The notes: a model not told the origin generated them from the letters alone. 64,000 nucleotides of DNA from Terrirhizobium terrae (GCF_030323265.1 NZ_CP104992.1:2703501-2767500); one strand, 5' to 3'; positions 27,187-37,135 are shown, numbered from the stretch's first letter. Program-made: numbers and translations.

Positions 27187-27496
27187 GGCAATCTCACATA
27201 CGCAATACAAAAGGAGGCGCTGACAAATGGTTGAACCGCCGCAAGGCAGCCGACGCTTCATCTACCCTGCCTGGGGAACTCCCGGTGGCCCGCGAACGGA
27301 CAACACTCCCGCCCGCATGCCTAGGTAATCCATGCTAGGCCCGTTACGGTTAATGCATGGTGAAGATGGCCCCGTTTTGACACAGGAGAGGTGGGGAAAA
27401 TGGGGCTGGTTCTGGTACATTTCGAGAGAAGTCTCTGAATGCCGGAAACAGACGGTCTCCAGCATCCCTCCGCAGCAAGCGCGATAGATCTGAAGC

Positions 27497-27528
27497 GTTT
27501 ACGTCACCATTTACCGTTGCGTACTTCC
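27497..27528 (+). promoter_or_regulatory. Upstream element shared with the DUF1254 gene at 58.7 kb (copy 1)
   Basis: GTTTAC, six bases, then ATTTACCGTTGCGTACTTCC. The copy at 58675-58706 has the same GTTTAC, a different six-base spacer except for central bases, and exactly the same 20-base block. The two TTTAC units are 12 bp apart, as in tandem half-sites of OmpR-type response regulators. It lies about 67 bp before the sulfatase start. Confidence 0.65.
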
Positions 27529-27594
27529 GTCTGTCTGCATTCCGGCCTTCAGTCCTCCCACTCACTTTGCCCGAGCAAGACAGGGAGCGGGATC

Positions 27595-29198
27595 ATGGCA
27601 CGCACGGTCGACAACACCAATGATGAGAGCCTGGCGGTCAGCCGCCGCGATCTGATGCTGGGCGGCACCTCGCTGGCGCTGGCGGGCATGGCCCTTGCCG
27701 GATCGGCACGGGCGCAGCAGTCGCCCGCCTCGACGGGCGGCAAGCCCAATATCCTGATGATCATGGGCGACGATATCGGCTGGTACAATCCGAGCATCTA
27801 CCATCGCGGCATGATGGGCTACAAAACCCCGAATATCGACCGCATCGGCAATGAAGGGGCGATGTTCACCGACTGGTATGGCGAGCAGAGTTGCACGGCG
27901 GGGCGCGCCGCCTTCATCACCGGCCAGTCCCCCATCCGCACCGGCCTGACGAAAGTCGGTCTGCCCGGCGCCGATATCGGCATCCGGCCCGAGGATCCGA
28001 CGGTGGCGGAACTGCTGAAATCGCTCGGCTACAATACCGGCCAGTTCGGCAAGAACCATCTGGGCGACAAGGACGAGTTCCTGCCCACCAATCACGGCTT
28101 CGACGAGTTCTTCGGCAATCTCTACCACCTCAATGCCGAAGAAGAGCCGGAAAATTCGGACTATCCGAAAAATCCGGAATTCCGCAAACGCTTCGGGCCG
28201 CGCGGCGTGATCCATTCCTTTGCCGACGGCCGGGTGGAGGATACGGGCGCGCTGAACAGGAAGCGGATGGAAACGATCGATCAGGAATTCTGCGATGCGG
28301 CGGTGGATTTCATGGACCGGCAGAACAGGAGCGGCAAGCCGTGGTTCTGCTATTTCAATTCCACCCGCATGCATGTCAACACGCATCTGAAGGCGGAATC
28401 CGAGGGGTGACCGGCAAGGGGGTCTATGCCGATGGCATGGTGGAGCATGACGGCATCGTCGGCCAGCTTCTCAAGAAGCTCGATGATCTCGGCGTCACGG
28501 AAAACACGATCGTCGTCTACACCACCGACAACGGCGCCGAGGTGATGACATGGCCGGATGGCGGCAACACCCCGTTTCGCGGCGAGAAGGCGACCAATTG
28601 GGAAGGCGGTTACCGGGTGCCGACGGTGATCCGCTGGCCGGGCGTGATCAAGCCGGGCACCGTCTACAACGACGTGTTCTCGCATTACGACCTGATCCCG
28701 ACATTCTGCGCGGCGGGCGGTGAGCCGGACATCGTTGAGAAGTGCAAGGCCGGCTACCAGGCGGGCGGCAAGACCTTCAAGGTGCATCTCGACGGCAACA
28801 ACCTGCTGCCGCTTTTCCGAGGCGAAGTGAACGAGGGGCCGCGCCGGGAATTCATGTACTGGAACGACGACGGTGAGCTCGTCGCCGTGAGGGTCTCTGA
28901 CTGGAAGATGGTGTTCAAGGCGCAGGAACACGAAGGCATCGGCGTGTGGCGCAACGAATTCACTAACCTGCGCATACCCAAGATCTACAACCTGCGCTCG
29001 GATCCTTTCGAAAGGGGCGACACATCGATCGAATACGACAAATGGCTGTTCGATCGTGCCTTCCTGCTCGTCCCCTCCCAAGCTGTCGTCGCCAAATGGC
29101 TGGAAAGCTTCAAGGAGTTCCCGATCCGGCAAAGGCCCGCGACTTTCAATCTGGATCAGGTGATGCAAAGCCTCTCGGCCCCCAGAGCCAGCCGATGA
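27595..29198 (+). CDS. Tat-exported sulfatase (arylsulfatase-like; frameshifted as sequenced)
   Basis: Type I sulfatase that hydrolyses sulfate esters in the periplasm. The leader has the twin-arginine motif SRRDLM followed by a hydrophobic stretch ending SARA. The active-site cysteine, Cys100 in SCTAGR, would be converted to formylglycine. Metal-site segments include MGDDIGW and YTTDNGAEV. The frame breaks at the G-run 28404-28407; one extra G gives AESEGVTGKGVYADG and rejoins 28411-29198. Repaired length about 534 residues. No maturation enzyme is encoded in the window. Confidence 0.88.
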
Positions 29199-29406
29199 TC
29201 TTGCGGCAGGCGGCGGAGCCCGCCGCCTTCCCGTCGCGCAGTCCGACGTCTCTTCCGGGTTCGCTTGGGCGGGGTGCGGTAGTCGATTTTCATTCCTCTT
29301 GCTCTTGCCTTTTCGGCGGCGATCCAGAAATTGCTCAGCAAGAGAAAATGCAGATTGATAGGACGCTAGGAAGCATTGCGGGCGTCGTTCCTTTTTTGAG
29401 CAGTAT

Positions 29407-30000
29407 TTGGAGTGTATTTTGCAGGGCGAGCAGTTTCCGAATGACTATGGCATCACGGCATTTCGTGGTCAGGTAATGCAGGCAAGCTCCGAGGAGCATG
29501 TTCACAAGGACGAAATCAGGATCCACGGCAACACCGCCACCCGCCACAAGATGTCGATCATGCATCACACGCTTCATGTGCGCCTTTCAGAGGGTGGCGA
29601 GAAGCGCTTCCAGTTGCATGGTGACGTCATCTGGCGGCCGGGCTCGAATGTCGTCTGCTACCAGGCCAGCAGGAATGGTTCGACGAGGACGGTGGCTGTC
29701 GGCAATCTCGACAGCGGTGAGATCACGGTATCGCCGCGCGCATGGAAGCTTCTGCCGGCCTCGCCCAGGTTCAGGGCCGCCGTCGGGGCATGGTTGCTCT
29801 ACACCGTCATCTTCATCGGCTATGTGACGAGCGTGGCGTCCGTCGATGCGCCGTCCTGGCCGTTCTGGCTGATCGTCCCGGTCATGCCGGTCGTCTTCGT
29901 CTTCTGGTCGCTCTCCGAAACTGCCGAGCGTGGCGCCCGGATCGGCGATGCCGTCTGGCCGCACTTCGATGGCCTGCGCAAATCGCTCATGCCGGCCTGA
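29407..30000 (+). CDS. Hypothetical membrane protein with two transmembrane helices
   Basis: Up to 197 residues. The N-terminal 110 are soluble and contain HKMSIMHHTLHVRLSEGGEK, a short beta-rich region. Two membrane helices follow (AVGAWLLYTVIFIGYVTSVA and PFWLIVPVMPVVFVFWSL). ATG 29476 is an alternative start that would shorten it by 23 residues. I do not recognise the family. It follows the sulfatase by about 200 bp with its own likely promoter. Confidence 0.55.
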   Translation: MECILQGEQFPNDYGITAFRGQVMQASSEEHVHKDEIRIHGNTATRHKMSIMHHTLHVRLSEGGEKRFQLHGDVIWRPGSNVVCYQASRNGSTRTVAVGNLDSGEITVSPRAWKLLPASPRFRAAVGAWLLYTVIFIGYVTSVASVDAPSWPFWLIVPVMPVVFVFWSLSETAERGARIGDAVWPHFDGLRKSLMPA

Positions 30001-30410
30001 GGCTGGTTATTGCAGGCTTGTGTGAATGCCGCGCTCCGTTACGTTTGACCAAGATCTAATCTGCGCCGCCCGTGTGAACCAAATCTGCAACACCGCGTTT
30101 CTCCGTGGGATACGAAGGCGCATTTGAAGCAAGCTCTATTTTAGCATTAACGGACTGTTTACCCTGCTATGGCTGAATTCGACGCAGGACCGGCGCGAAA
30201 TGCCGGACAAGAGGCGGAAGGCGTAAAGCCGCCGCAACCTGTCGGCCATGGCGGAGCCGATGGATGAAATGTCGCTGCGTTCCGCAACACGGGCGCTTTG
30301 ACGAGAAAGGCGCGGATGTCTCCGATCATGGGAGGCGCGTCGGCCCGGGCAGGGCAGGGTGAAACTGAAACCGTCTTCATCCGTCTCGATCCCCTGAATG
30401 GAGACGAGCA
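30001..30410. other. Gene-poor 410-bp region upstream of a small ORF
   Basis: The left half is AT-rich and promoter-like. The right half (about 30180-30400) is GC-rich with several short inverted segments, such as GGCGCGAAATGCCGG and GGCGGAAGGCGTAAAGCCGCC, and leads directly to the small ORF at 30411. It may be a structured leader RNA, but it matches no riboswitch class I can recognise. Confidence 0.35.
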
Positions 30411-30590
30411 ATGGCAGAGATCGTTGTAATGACTGTCTGGCGCGACAGGAACAGGCGCAAACTGGAAGCGAACCGCATGTCGATCGGCGCGTCCGAAGGC
30501 ACGGGCGAAGTCGTGCTGTTCACCGGCGTGCGCTATGAACGCTACGACGACCGCACGGATCGTGCGGCCGAAAACCACGCCGTTCGGTAA
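30411..30590 (+). CDS. Small conserved-looking protein, 59 residues
   Basis: ATG 30411 to TAA 30588-30590, preceded by GGAGACGAGCA. The product begins MAEIVVMTVWRDRNRRKLEA and continues through GEVVLFTGVRYERYDDRT. It is basic then acidic, without signal or membrane segment. The good ribosome-binding site and protein-like composition support it, but no family is recognised. Confidence 0.5.
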   Translation: MAEIVVMTVWRDRNRRKLEANRMSIGASEGTGEVVLFTGVRYERYDDRTDRAAENHAVR

Positions 30591-30602
30591 GAGCAGAACT
30601 GA

Positions 30603-31199
30603 CTAGAACTGGCTTCTGGAGCGCCACTGGAACGGCGCGCAGGTGGCCTGGTCCAAGAATTGCGAAACGAGCGGCCCGAAACTCTTGTGGGTGGTAAGGC
30701 TTCTCAGCGCCGCATAGCCTTCCGTCTGCTGCGTCTCGACCAGCACCGTCTGGGCAAAACCGCGCGGCAGGCTCTTGCGCAGCACGGTCAGCTGCGCCGG
30801 CGTGCCGACGACGACGTCGACCACGCCATCGGCCGATGTCCGGTCGTTGATCGAGAACACTTCATTCGACGCGCTGTCATAGACCCCGAGCGACCAGAAG
30901 GGCACGCCGCCATTCGGTGCCGTCAGCCGCACCGGGGCCTCGCTGATATCGAAGGCGCAGACCGTCATCTCCACCATCGGATCGTCCTTCATCAGCCCGG
31001 CGCGATCCGGCTTTTCGCCCAGGCGGTAGAAGCGCTGGCTCTCACCCTCTGCAATGATGCGCGTATAGGCATCCCGCTCGGAAAACTGCGGCAGCGAAAT
31101 CACGATGACGAGATGCAGCAGGGCTGCACCCACGAGCCCGGTCAGGATCGCAAACAGGATCTTCAGCCAGAAGAAATTGCCGAAAAGCGCCTTAAGCAT
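30603..31199 (-). CDS. DUF1254 domain membrane protein
   Basis: About 198 residues. One N-terminal membrane helix (FAILTGLVGAALLHLVIVIS) anchors a periplasmic domain with the segments LMKDDPMVEMTVCAFDISEA and VPFWSLGVYDSASNEVFSIN, typical of the short DUF1254 proteins. The start at 31199 overlaps the stop of the upstream DUF1214 gene by 8 bp, so the two are coupled. In rhizobia this pair is common next to each other. The biochemical role is unknown. Confidence 0.8.
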   Translation of the reverse strand: MLKALFGNFFWLKILFAILTGLVGAALLHLVIVISLPQFSERDAYTRIIAEGESQRFYRLGEKPDRAGLMKDDPMVEMTVCAFDISEAPVRLTAPNGGVPFWSLGVYDSASNEVFSINDRTSADGVVDVVVGTPAQLTVLRKSLPRGFAQTVLVETQQTEGYAALRSLTTHKSFGPLVSQFLDQATCAPFQWRSRSQF

Positions 31200-31779
31200 T
31201 GCCGCAGCCGATCCTCTGGATGCCCGGCATGGCAAGGTCGATCAGGCCGGAACTACCGGCCGCCGGCGTGTCGAGCAGCGTCAGCGTCAGGCGAAACGAC
31301 CCGGCGCCCGAGATCGCCAGCCAATTGCCGGCCCGCGCCCTCTGCGAAATGGTGATGTCGAGCGACCCGTCCGGCTGGCGCAGCACCGCGCGGGAATTGA
31401 GCGCCACCGGCAGGTCCGCACTGGCGGAAGGAGGCTGCCCGTTCGGGGCGGAGGCAAACAGCGTCCAAAAACGCGCCGTCGGCGTCTGGCCGGTCAGCCT
31501 GTAGCTGCAGTTGCCGGAAAGCCGCTGGCCGCTGTCGTCGGTCTGCGCGGTAAAGCTCAAACCTTCCGCCGAGGCATAGAGAATGCGCCCCGCATTGGCC
31601 CGGTGCGATTTCGCGTAAGGATCGGCCTTCTCCGTCTGCGCTTCGGGAAACGCTTCCCAAGGCCCAAGCTTGATCGCGCCGAAGCCGATCGTGGCATCGA
31701 GCGCAACCCGCGTCGACCAGATCCCGCCTCCGAAGGCGATGACAAGCGCTATAGCAACGAGAAAGGGGACACGGAACAC
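31192..31779 (-). CDS. DUF1214 domain membrane protein
   Basis: A 195-residue protein with an N-terminal anchor (FLVAIALVIAFGGGIWSTR) and a periplasmic domain. Its core includes RLSGNCSYRLTGQTPTARFW and the ending NWLAISGAGSFRLTLTLLDT, which match DUF1214. It is the first gene of a two-gene unit with the DUF1254 protein. The two domains occur fused in the large proteins encoded at 58.8 and 60.3 kb, which supports a physical partnership. Confidence 0.8.
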   Translation of the reverse strand: MFRVPFLVAIALVIAFGGGIWSTRVALDATIGFGAIKLGPWEAFPEAQTEKADPYAKSHRANAGRILYASAEGLSFTAQTDDSGQRLSGNCSYRLTGQTPTARFWTLFASAPNGQPPSASADLPVALNSRAVLRQPDGSLDITISQRARAGNWLAISGAGSFRLTLTLLDTPAAGSSGLIDLAMPGIQRIGCGNA

Positions 31780-31891
31780 GGTCTGCTTTGGTCCTCGGCA
31801 TGAATGTGAGGGAGGGATAACATTGATTCCATTGTGGGGGAACCGGCGGGATGTTCTGCCGATGTGGAGAGGGCTGCAATCGGCGCAGATT

Positions 31892-32068
31892 TCCCCTCAC
31901 TTGCAATTTCTGAAACTCAGCTGCGCTAAGATTTTGAAATTGCTTTCTCTCGGACAAGGGAGAGATACCGGGGAGGCAAACTCGGCGGCCTACCTCTCCC
32001 CTTGTGGGAGAGGTTACAAAATCACGATCTCAGCTTTAGCTAAGTCGTAGATTTTGTTGGTGAGGGGA
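31892..32068. repeat. Palindromic repeat, copy 1 (left of the DUF559 gene)
   Basis: The element begins TCCCCTCACTTGC and ends GGTGAGGGGA, giving 9-bp inverted ends. Internally CTCTCCCACAAGG-like arms form a second hairpin. A copy of about the same length lies at 32517-32689 in the same orientation, with most of its sequence alike. It is a non-coding, MITE-like rhizobial repeat. Confidence 0.75.
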
Positions 32069-32082
32069 CAGCTCCACGCTCA

Positions 32083-32439
32083 TCATTCCCCACGATTGCG
32101 CAACTCCGCCTTGATCATCAGAACCACCCCATCAAGCCCCTTTACCACATCGTCATTCCAGAACCGCAGCACGCGAAATCCCTGTGCTTGGAAGAGCGCA
32201 TCACGGATCGTATCCGACCGGCTCTCCGCATGCTGTCCGCCATCGACTTCGATGATGAGTTTCGCGTCGAAACAGACGAAGTCGAGAATGTAGTTGTTGA
32301 GCGGCACCTGGCGGCGGAACTTGAAGCCCTCGATCCTACGATCGCGAATTTCCTGCCAGAGCAGGTTCTCGGCCTTAGTCGAGTCCAGTCGCATGTCGCG
32401 GGCACGCCGTCGATTGATGGGCGGAGGGTCGTGACGCAT
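32083..32439 (-). CDS. DUF559 endonuclease-like protein
   Basis: About 118 residues with the DUF559 (Vsr/PD-(D/E)XK-like) core: MRLDSTKAENLLWQEIRDRR, FKFRRQVPLNNYILDFVCFD and IIEVDGGQHAESRS. The Asp of DFVCFD and the Glu/Asp of EVDGGQH are the probable metal-binding residues. The start at 32439 (MRHDPPP) is preferred; the frame is open to 32541, but those residues come partly from the flanking repeat. The gene is exactly bracketed by two copies of a palindromic repeat. Confidence 0.85.
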   Translation of the reverse strand: MRHDPPPINRRRARDMRLDSTKAENLLWQEIRDRRIEGFKFRRQVPLNNYILDFVCFDAKLIIEVDGGQHAESRSDTIRDALFQAQGFRVLRFWNDDVVKGLDGVVLMIKAELRNRGE

Positions 32440-32516
32440 GATCTCTCCCGGGAACATGCGCAGGATAACAGTGAAGTTGTAAGCGGCAAGGTCTAATGTG
32501 TCGGGTAGGTAGCTGG

Positions 32517-32689
32517 TCCCCTCACTTGCGATTTCTAACACTTAGCTAAAGCTAAGGTGTTGAAATCGCTTTCTCTCCCACAAGGGAGAGATACCGGTGC
32601 CGCAAGCTCTGCCGCCTACCTCTCCCCTTGTGGGAGAGGTTACAAAATCAAGATCTTAGGCTGAGTCTTAGATTTTGTTGGTGAGGGGA
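32517..32689. repeat. Palindromic repeat, copy 2 (right of the DUF559 gene)
   Basis: Starts TCCCCTCACTTGCG and ends GTGAGGGGA, parallel to the copy at 31892-32068. The shared parts include ACCTCTCCCCTTGTGGGAGA and the segment TACAAAATCA, and both end with GATTTTGTTGGTGAGGGGA. The differences are scattered substitutions, so the copies are not a fresh duplication. Confidence 0.75.
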
Positions 32690-32795
32690 TATTTCTCCAT
32701 AGTTGCCGAAGATAGTGCTCACGGCGTATCCGTCCGCACCTTACTCACCACCGCCGGCCTGCGCCCCGGCTGCTCCGGCGAACGTCCCTCGTTCT

Positions 32796-35026
32796 TCACG
32801 CCACCCCCGGCGTCGCTCCCGTCGTCATCGCATCCGCGACCTTCGGCATGCCGGGCGTCAGCGGTGTGGCCACCTTCAGCGTCTGGGCGATCTGCTTCAG
32901 CACGCGGGTGGATTCGGCCGAGAGCGAGCGCGGACGCGTGAGCGCCATCAGGGTCGGGTCGCCTTCCTTCTTCTCGGCCACGGCGTCGCCCGGCTTCTGC
33001 TTGCCCTTGGGTTCCTTTGCCGGCAGCGGGTTGTCTATGCCGGGGATGGGTCTGATCTCGATGCCCTGATGGGCATAGTCCATCAGCTTCTTGAACGTCA
33101 TCGCCGGCAGCGCGCCGCCGGTCATGTTGTTCATCGAGGTGAAGTCGTCGTTACCGAACCAGACGGCGGTCGTGTAATTGCCGGTAAAGCCGATGAACCA
33201 GGCGTCGCGATAGCTCTGCGAAGTGCCGGTCTTGCCACCGGTGACGATGCCGTTGTCGAGTGCTGCGCGCCGCGCCGTGCCGATATAGGAATCTGCGTCA
33301 GGATGCTGTTCATCGACGATGTCGCCTGCTCGGACAGCACGCGATGCGCCGGCGCCTCATCGCGGTTGAAGTCGTAGAGCACATCACCGCCGTAACCCAG
33401 CACCTGCTCGATCCCGTGGCGGTGGGACTGCATGCCGCCCGCCGGCATCACGGCATAGGCCGTCGCCTGGTCGAGCACGGTCACTTCCGACGTGCCGAGC
33501 GGGATGGTCTTGTCGGTGCGAAGCGGCGTCTCGACGCCCATTGCCTTCGCCGTATCGGCGATCACCTGCGTGCCGAGCACATCCTTGGCCAGACGCACCG
33601 GCACGGTGTTCAGCGACTGCGCCATCGCGGTCAGAAGCGTCACCTTGCCCTTGTAGGACCGGGCATAGTTCTGCGGCGACCAGCCGCGCCAGGTGATCGG
33701 CGCGTCGGAGATCGTCGTCTCCGGCTTCATGCCGTGCTCCATCGCCGCCGAATAGGTGAACAGCTTGAATGACGAGCCCGGCTGCCTGAGGGCCTTGGTG
33801 GCGCGGTTGAACTGGCTTTCGCCATAGTCGCGGCCGCCCACCATGGCGCGAACGGCGCCGCCGTTCTCGATCATCACCATGGCACCCTGCTTGACCTTGT
33901 AGCCCTCGCCGAATTCGCGAAGGCTCGATTCCATCGCCGCATCGGCCGCCTGCTGCAGGCCGGTATCGATCGTCGTGCGCACGACGACCGAATGCTCCTT
34001 GATCTTGCCTTCCTGGCCAGTCGCTGAACCTCGTCGAAGGCCCAGTCGAGGAAATAGTCGGGCGCCTTCACGTCGGCGCGGTCGATCGCGGTCGCCGGGT
34101 TGCGCCGTGCGCCGATCACCTGACCTTCCGACATCAGGCCGCTCTGCACGAGGTTGGAGAGCACGTCGTTGGCGCGCGCGCGCCGCCGGCAGGTTGACGT
34201 GAGGCGCATATTTCGCCGGCGCCTTGAACAGGCCGGCCAGCATGGCGCTTTCGGCAAGGCTCACCTCGGTCAGGTTCTTGCCGAAATAGAACTGTGCTGC
34301 CGCAGCAGCGCCGAACGTGCCACCGCCCATATAGGCGCGGTCGAGATAATAGGAGAGGATCTCCTTCTTCGACAGGTTGGCTTCAAGCCATACCGCCAGG
34401 AAGGCTTCCTTGATCTTGCGCTCGATCGACCGCTCGTTGGTGAGAAACAGGTTCTTCGCCAGCTGCTGGGTCAGCGTCGAGCCGCCCTGCACGACGCCGC
34501 CGGCCTTGGCGTTTTCGGTGAGCGCCCGGCCAAGGCCGATGAAGTCGATGCCGTAATGGTCGAAGAAGCGCCGGTCCTCAGTCGCCAGCACTGCCTTGAT
34601 CAGGTGATCGGGCAGTTCGTCGATCGGAACGGAATCCTCATGGATGATGCCGCGATGGCCGACCACATTGCCGTAGCGGTCGAGAAAGGTGACGGCGAAG
34701 TCGCCGCGATTGCGCCAGTCTTCCTTGGTTTCCTCGAAGGCGGGAAGGGCAAGCGCCAGAAGCACGACCGATCCGGCGGTGCCTAATGTCATCGCCTCGC
34801 CGGCGATCTCGAAGCCGAGCTTTTTCCAGCCGCGCACGCGGAACCGGCGGAAGAAGATGGTGATCTCTTCCCAGGCTTCGGTCAGCTTGAAGCCGAGGTT
34901 CCAGACGGTGGAATCGATCCAGCTGTCGATGCGCAGGAAGAAGTGGCGCTTCCTGCGTACCCTGCCCTTCGGCGCGTCGGAGGCGGTGTTGGACCGCTCT
35001 TCGGATGGCTCGCGCTCGTCTTGCAA
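32796..35026 (-). CDS. Penicillin-binding protein 1A (bifunctional; three frameshifts as sequenced)
   Basis: Bifunctional glycosyltransferase/transpeptidase that polymerises and cross-links peptidoglycan. It has a basic cytoplasmic N-terminus, a membrane helix (TLGTAGSVVLLALALPAF), and a glycosyltransferase domain with the segments ATEDRRFFDHYGID and GGSTLTQQLAKNLF. The transpeptidase has active serine in PGSSFK and the KTGTS box near 33235. Breaks lie at about 34180 (one CG unit lost from a CG tract), 34017 (GGG read as GG) and 33289 (a single base). Repaired length about 744 residues. Essential-type genes are unlikely to be truly broken. Confidence 0.9.
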
Positions 35027-35205
35027 CCTGGTCCTCCCGCGCCCATAAGGGCGATGCTTGGCTTGACGTCGCCCCTGACAAGGATCAAGAGCATAAGTCG
35101 GCCACGGTTATTCAGCATTAGCTGACAAATGGTTGATGCGCGATTGTAAAATCGCAACAGAAAAAGGGCGGCCGACACGATTTGTATCCTCGTGCCGCAA
35201 AAGTG

Positions 35206-35682
35206 ATGATGAACGATCTGCCTTTCTGGAAGCTGAAGTCGCTGGAGCAAATGAGCCAGGGCGAATGGGAAAGCCTGTGCGATGGCTGCGGCCTCTGTTG
35301 TCTCAACAAGCTGGAGGATTGGGACACCGGCGAGGTCGTCTTCACCTCGGTTGCCTGTCGGCTGCTCGACGGGGAAAGCTGTCGCTGTTCCGACTATCCG
35401 AACCGCCAGAAGACGGTGCCCGACTGCATCCAGCTGACACCTGAGGCGGTGCATGAAATCCATTGGCTGCCACCGACTTGCGGCTATCGCCTTGTGCGCG
35501 ACGGCGAGGATTTATACTGGTGGCATCCGCTTGTTTCTGGCGACCCGGATACGGTCCATCAGGCCGGCATTTCGGCCCGCGGCCGCACCGTCAGCGAGAC
35601 GGAAGTCGATGTCGACGATTTCGAGGAGTACCTCGTGGACTGGCCGCTGACGGTCGGCCGCAACGCGTCCGCCACGCGCTGA
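35206..35682 (+). CDS. UPF0260 / YcgN-like cysteine-cluster protein
   Basis: About 158 residues. CDGCGLCCLNKLEDWDTGE near the N-terminus and CRCSDYPNRQKTVPDC form the cysteine cluster of the YkgJ/YcgN family, which probably binds zinc or iron. HEIHWLPPTCGYRLV and DLYWWHPLVSGD are the other UPF0260 blocks. The start MMNDLPFWK at 35206 matches family proteins. Cytoplasmic, function unknown. Divergent from PBP1A. Confidence 0.9.
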   Translation: MMNDLPFWKLKSLEQMSQGEWESLCDGCGLCCLNKLEDWDTGEVVFTSVACRLLDGESCRCSDYPNRQKTVPDCIQLTPEAVHEIHWLPPTCGYRLVRDGEDLYWWHPLVSGDPDTVHQAGISARGRTVSETEVDVDDFEEYLVDWPLTVGRNASATR

Positions 35683-35758
35683 TACGGACAGAATAATTTC
35701 CGTTTCGATATGACTTGAGGCACCGTTCTATTAGCTCTTTGTACGATACCGTACGAAT

Positions 35759-35772
35759 GGTATCTTGATACC
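35759..35772. promoter_or_regulatory. Palindrome upstream of the LuxR-family gene
   Basis: GGTATCTTGATACC is a 6-bp-arm palindrome about 95 bp before the LuxR-type gene. Just upstream lies GTACGATACCGTAC, another dyad with the same GATACC core. Paired half-sites of this kind are expected for an autoregulated LuxR-type protein, but the link is inferred only from position. Confidence 0.45.
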
Positions 35773-35865
35773 GCATAAAGATTTCGATACGTCGTTTGAC
35801 GCGTATACTCCGCCGCTCGGCGGTGATATCGTCTATTATAACGTTAGAAATCTCGAATTACTTTC

Positions 35866-36969
35866 ATGAATTCTCAAGGGACTTTAGCGGATCGCCTATA
35901 TGAGGCAGCACTCGTTCCAGAACTATGGACCGAAACCTGCGAGCGTTTGGCTGAAGCCGCAGGCTCGACGACGGCTTCGATATTCACCGTCGACGAGCGC
36001 GGCACCCATCGTTATGTGACGACGCCCAACTTCGCCGACGCCTTTGCCGATTTCGTGCAGAGTGAGCACAGGATGAACAACGCGCGTCCGACGCTTGCCA
36101 TGCAGCAGTCTCCATTTTCTTTTGTCCGCACGTCGGACCTGATGACGCCGCAGGCGATGGAGGCAGATGTCATCACTCAGTTTCTGAGGCCCTACGGCAT
36201 CGACTGGGAGGCCGGATGGGCCTTTCAGGAGCCGACCGGTCATGTGATCGTCATCAGCCTGATGCGTGCAAAGGGGCAGGGCAATTTCTCCGATGATGTT
36301 CTGGCGAAGTTCAATGCGCTGAAACCCGATCTCGCCCGCGCTGCCTATATGTCGTCGCGGCTTGCCTTCAACGAGGCGCGCTCGATGACGGAGACCCTGT
36401 CCATGCTCGGCCTGCCGGCGGCCATCCTTGGCGAAAACGGCCAGGTCATAGCCGCCAACCCGGATCTGGAGGCTCTGGCGCCCCGCATCCGCACCGGCGC
36501 CGGCGACCGGCTGATCCTGGAGACTTCCGGCGCTCGCGGCCTCATGGACGATGCGATCATGCGCTTCAAGGCGCAGGCGGTGCCGACCGTTCAGTCGGTG
36601 CCGATGATCGGGCGTGATGGCCAGCCGCCGCTGATCCTGCATCTGATGCCTGTGCGCCGTGCCGCCCGCGACATCTTCTCCCGCTCCATGGCGGTTCTCG
36701 CCGTCACCCAGGTCGGCCAGGTCGGCCCGCCCGACATGCGCGTCCTTTGCGGCCTCTTCGATCTCACGCCCGCCGAAGCCCGCGTCGCACGCGGCATCGC
36801 CATGGCGCAAACGCCGGAAATGGTTGCCGCCTCGCTCGGCATTTCGCTGGAAACGGCTCGCTCCCACCTCAAGCGCATCATGCACAAGACCGGCACGACA
36901 CGTCAGGCCGAACTTGTTCTTCTCCTTTCAGGCCTCAACGCCCCCGGCATGGGCCCAGGAGGCCGGTGA
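35866..36969 (+). CDS. LuxR-family (FixJ-type HTH) transcriptional regulator
   Basis: A 367-residue regulator. The C-terminal HTH contains LTPAEARVARGIAMAQTPEM and ASLGISLETARSHLKRIMHK, with the standard GerE/LuxR recognition helix. The N-terminal 290 residues are a GAF/PAS-like sensor region (EGLGLPAAILGENGQVIAAN-type PAS near residue 185). No autoinducer-domain signature is visible, so it is more likely a small-molecule or redox sensor than a quorum-sensing receptor. It stands alone; a 12-bp-stem hairpin at 36988-37019 follows. Confidence 0.85.
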   Translation: MNSQGTLADRLYEAALVPELWTETCERLAEAAGSTTASIFTVDERGTHRYVTTPNFADAFADFVQSEHRMNNARPTLAMQQSPFSFVRTSDLMTPQAMEADVITQFLRPYGIDWEAGWAFQEPTGHVIVISLMRAKGQGNFSDDVLAKFNALKPDLARAAYMSSRLAFNEARSMTETLSMLGLPAAILGENGQVIAANPDLEALAPRIRTGAGDRLILETSGARGLMDDAIMRFKAQAVPTVQSVPMIGRDGQPPLILHLMPVRRAARDIFSRSMAVLAVTQVGQVGPPDMRVLCGLFDLTPAEARVARGIAMAQTPEMVAASLGISLETARSHLKRIMHKTGTTRQAELVLLLSGLNAPGMGPGGR

Positions 36970-36987
36970 GCGGGCGTTAAGGGGGAT

Positions 36988-37019
36988 GGCGAGGCCGTCG
37001 AGGGGTAGACGGCCTCGCC
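36988..37019 (+). terminator. Hairpin after the LuxR-family gene
   Basis: GGCGAGGCCGTC and GACGGCCTCGCC form a perfect 12-bp stem with an eight-base loop, 19 bp after the stop codon. There is no T tract, so termination may be Rho-dependent or the hairpin may only protect the transcript end. Confidence 0.6.
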
Positions 37020-37135
37020 TGATCGCCTGCTCCTGACTTGGTCACCACCTGCCGCGATGGGATACGTCGTGAGGAGATGTTCCACCGCGAAAAGCAGTAG
37101 CGACCGTCTTTATTGTCGCAATCATCGGACACCCC

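Noticed and set aside
27262..27496. Possible small RNA or gene before the sulfatase
   Set aside because: Some short dyads such as CCTAGG...CTAGG exist, but there is no coherent hairpin-terminator structure or open frame with a start.
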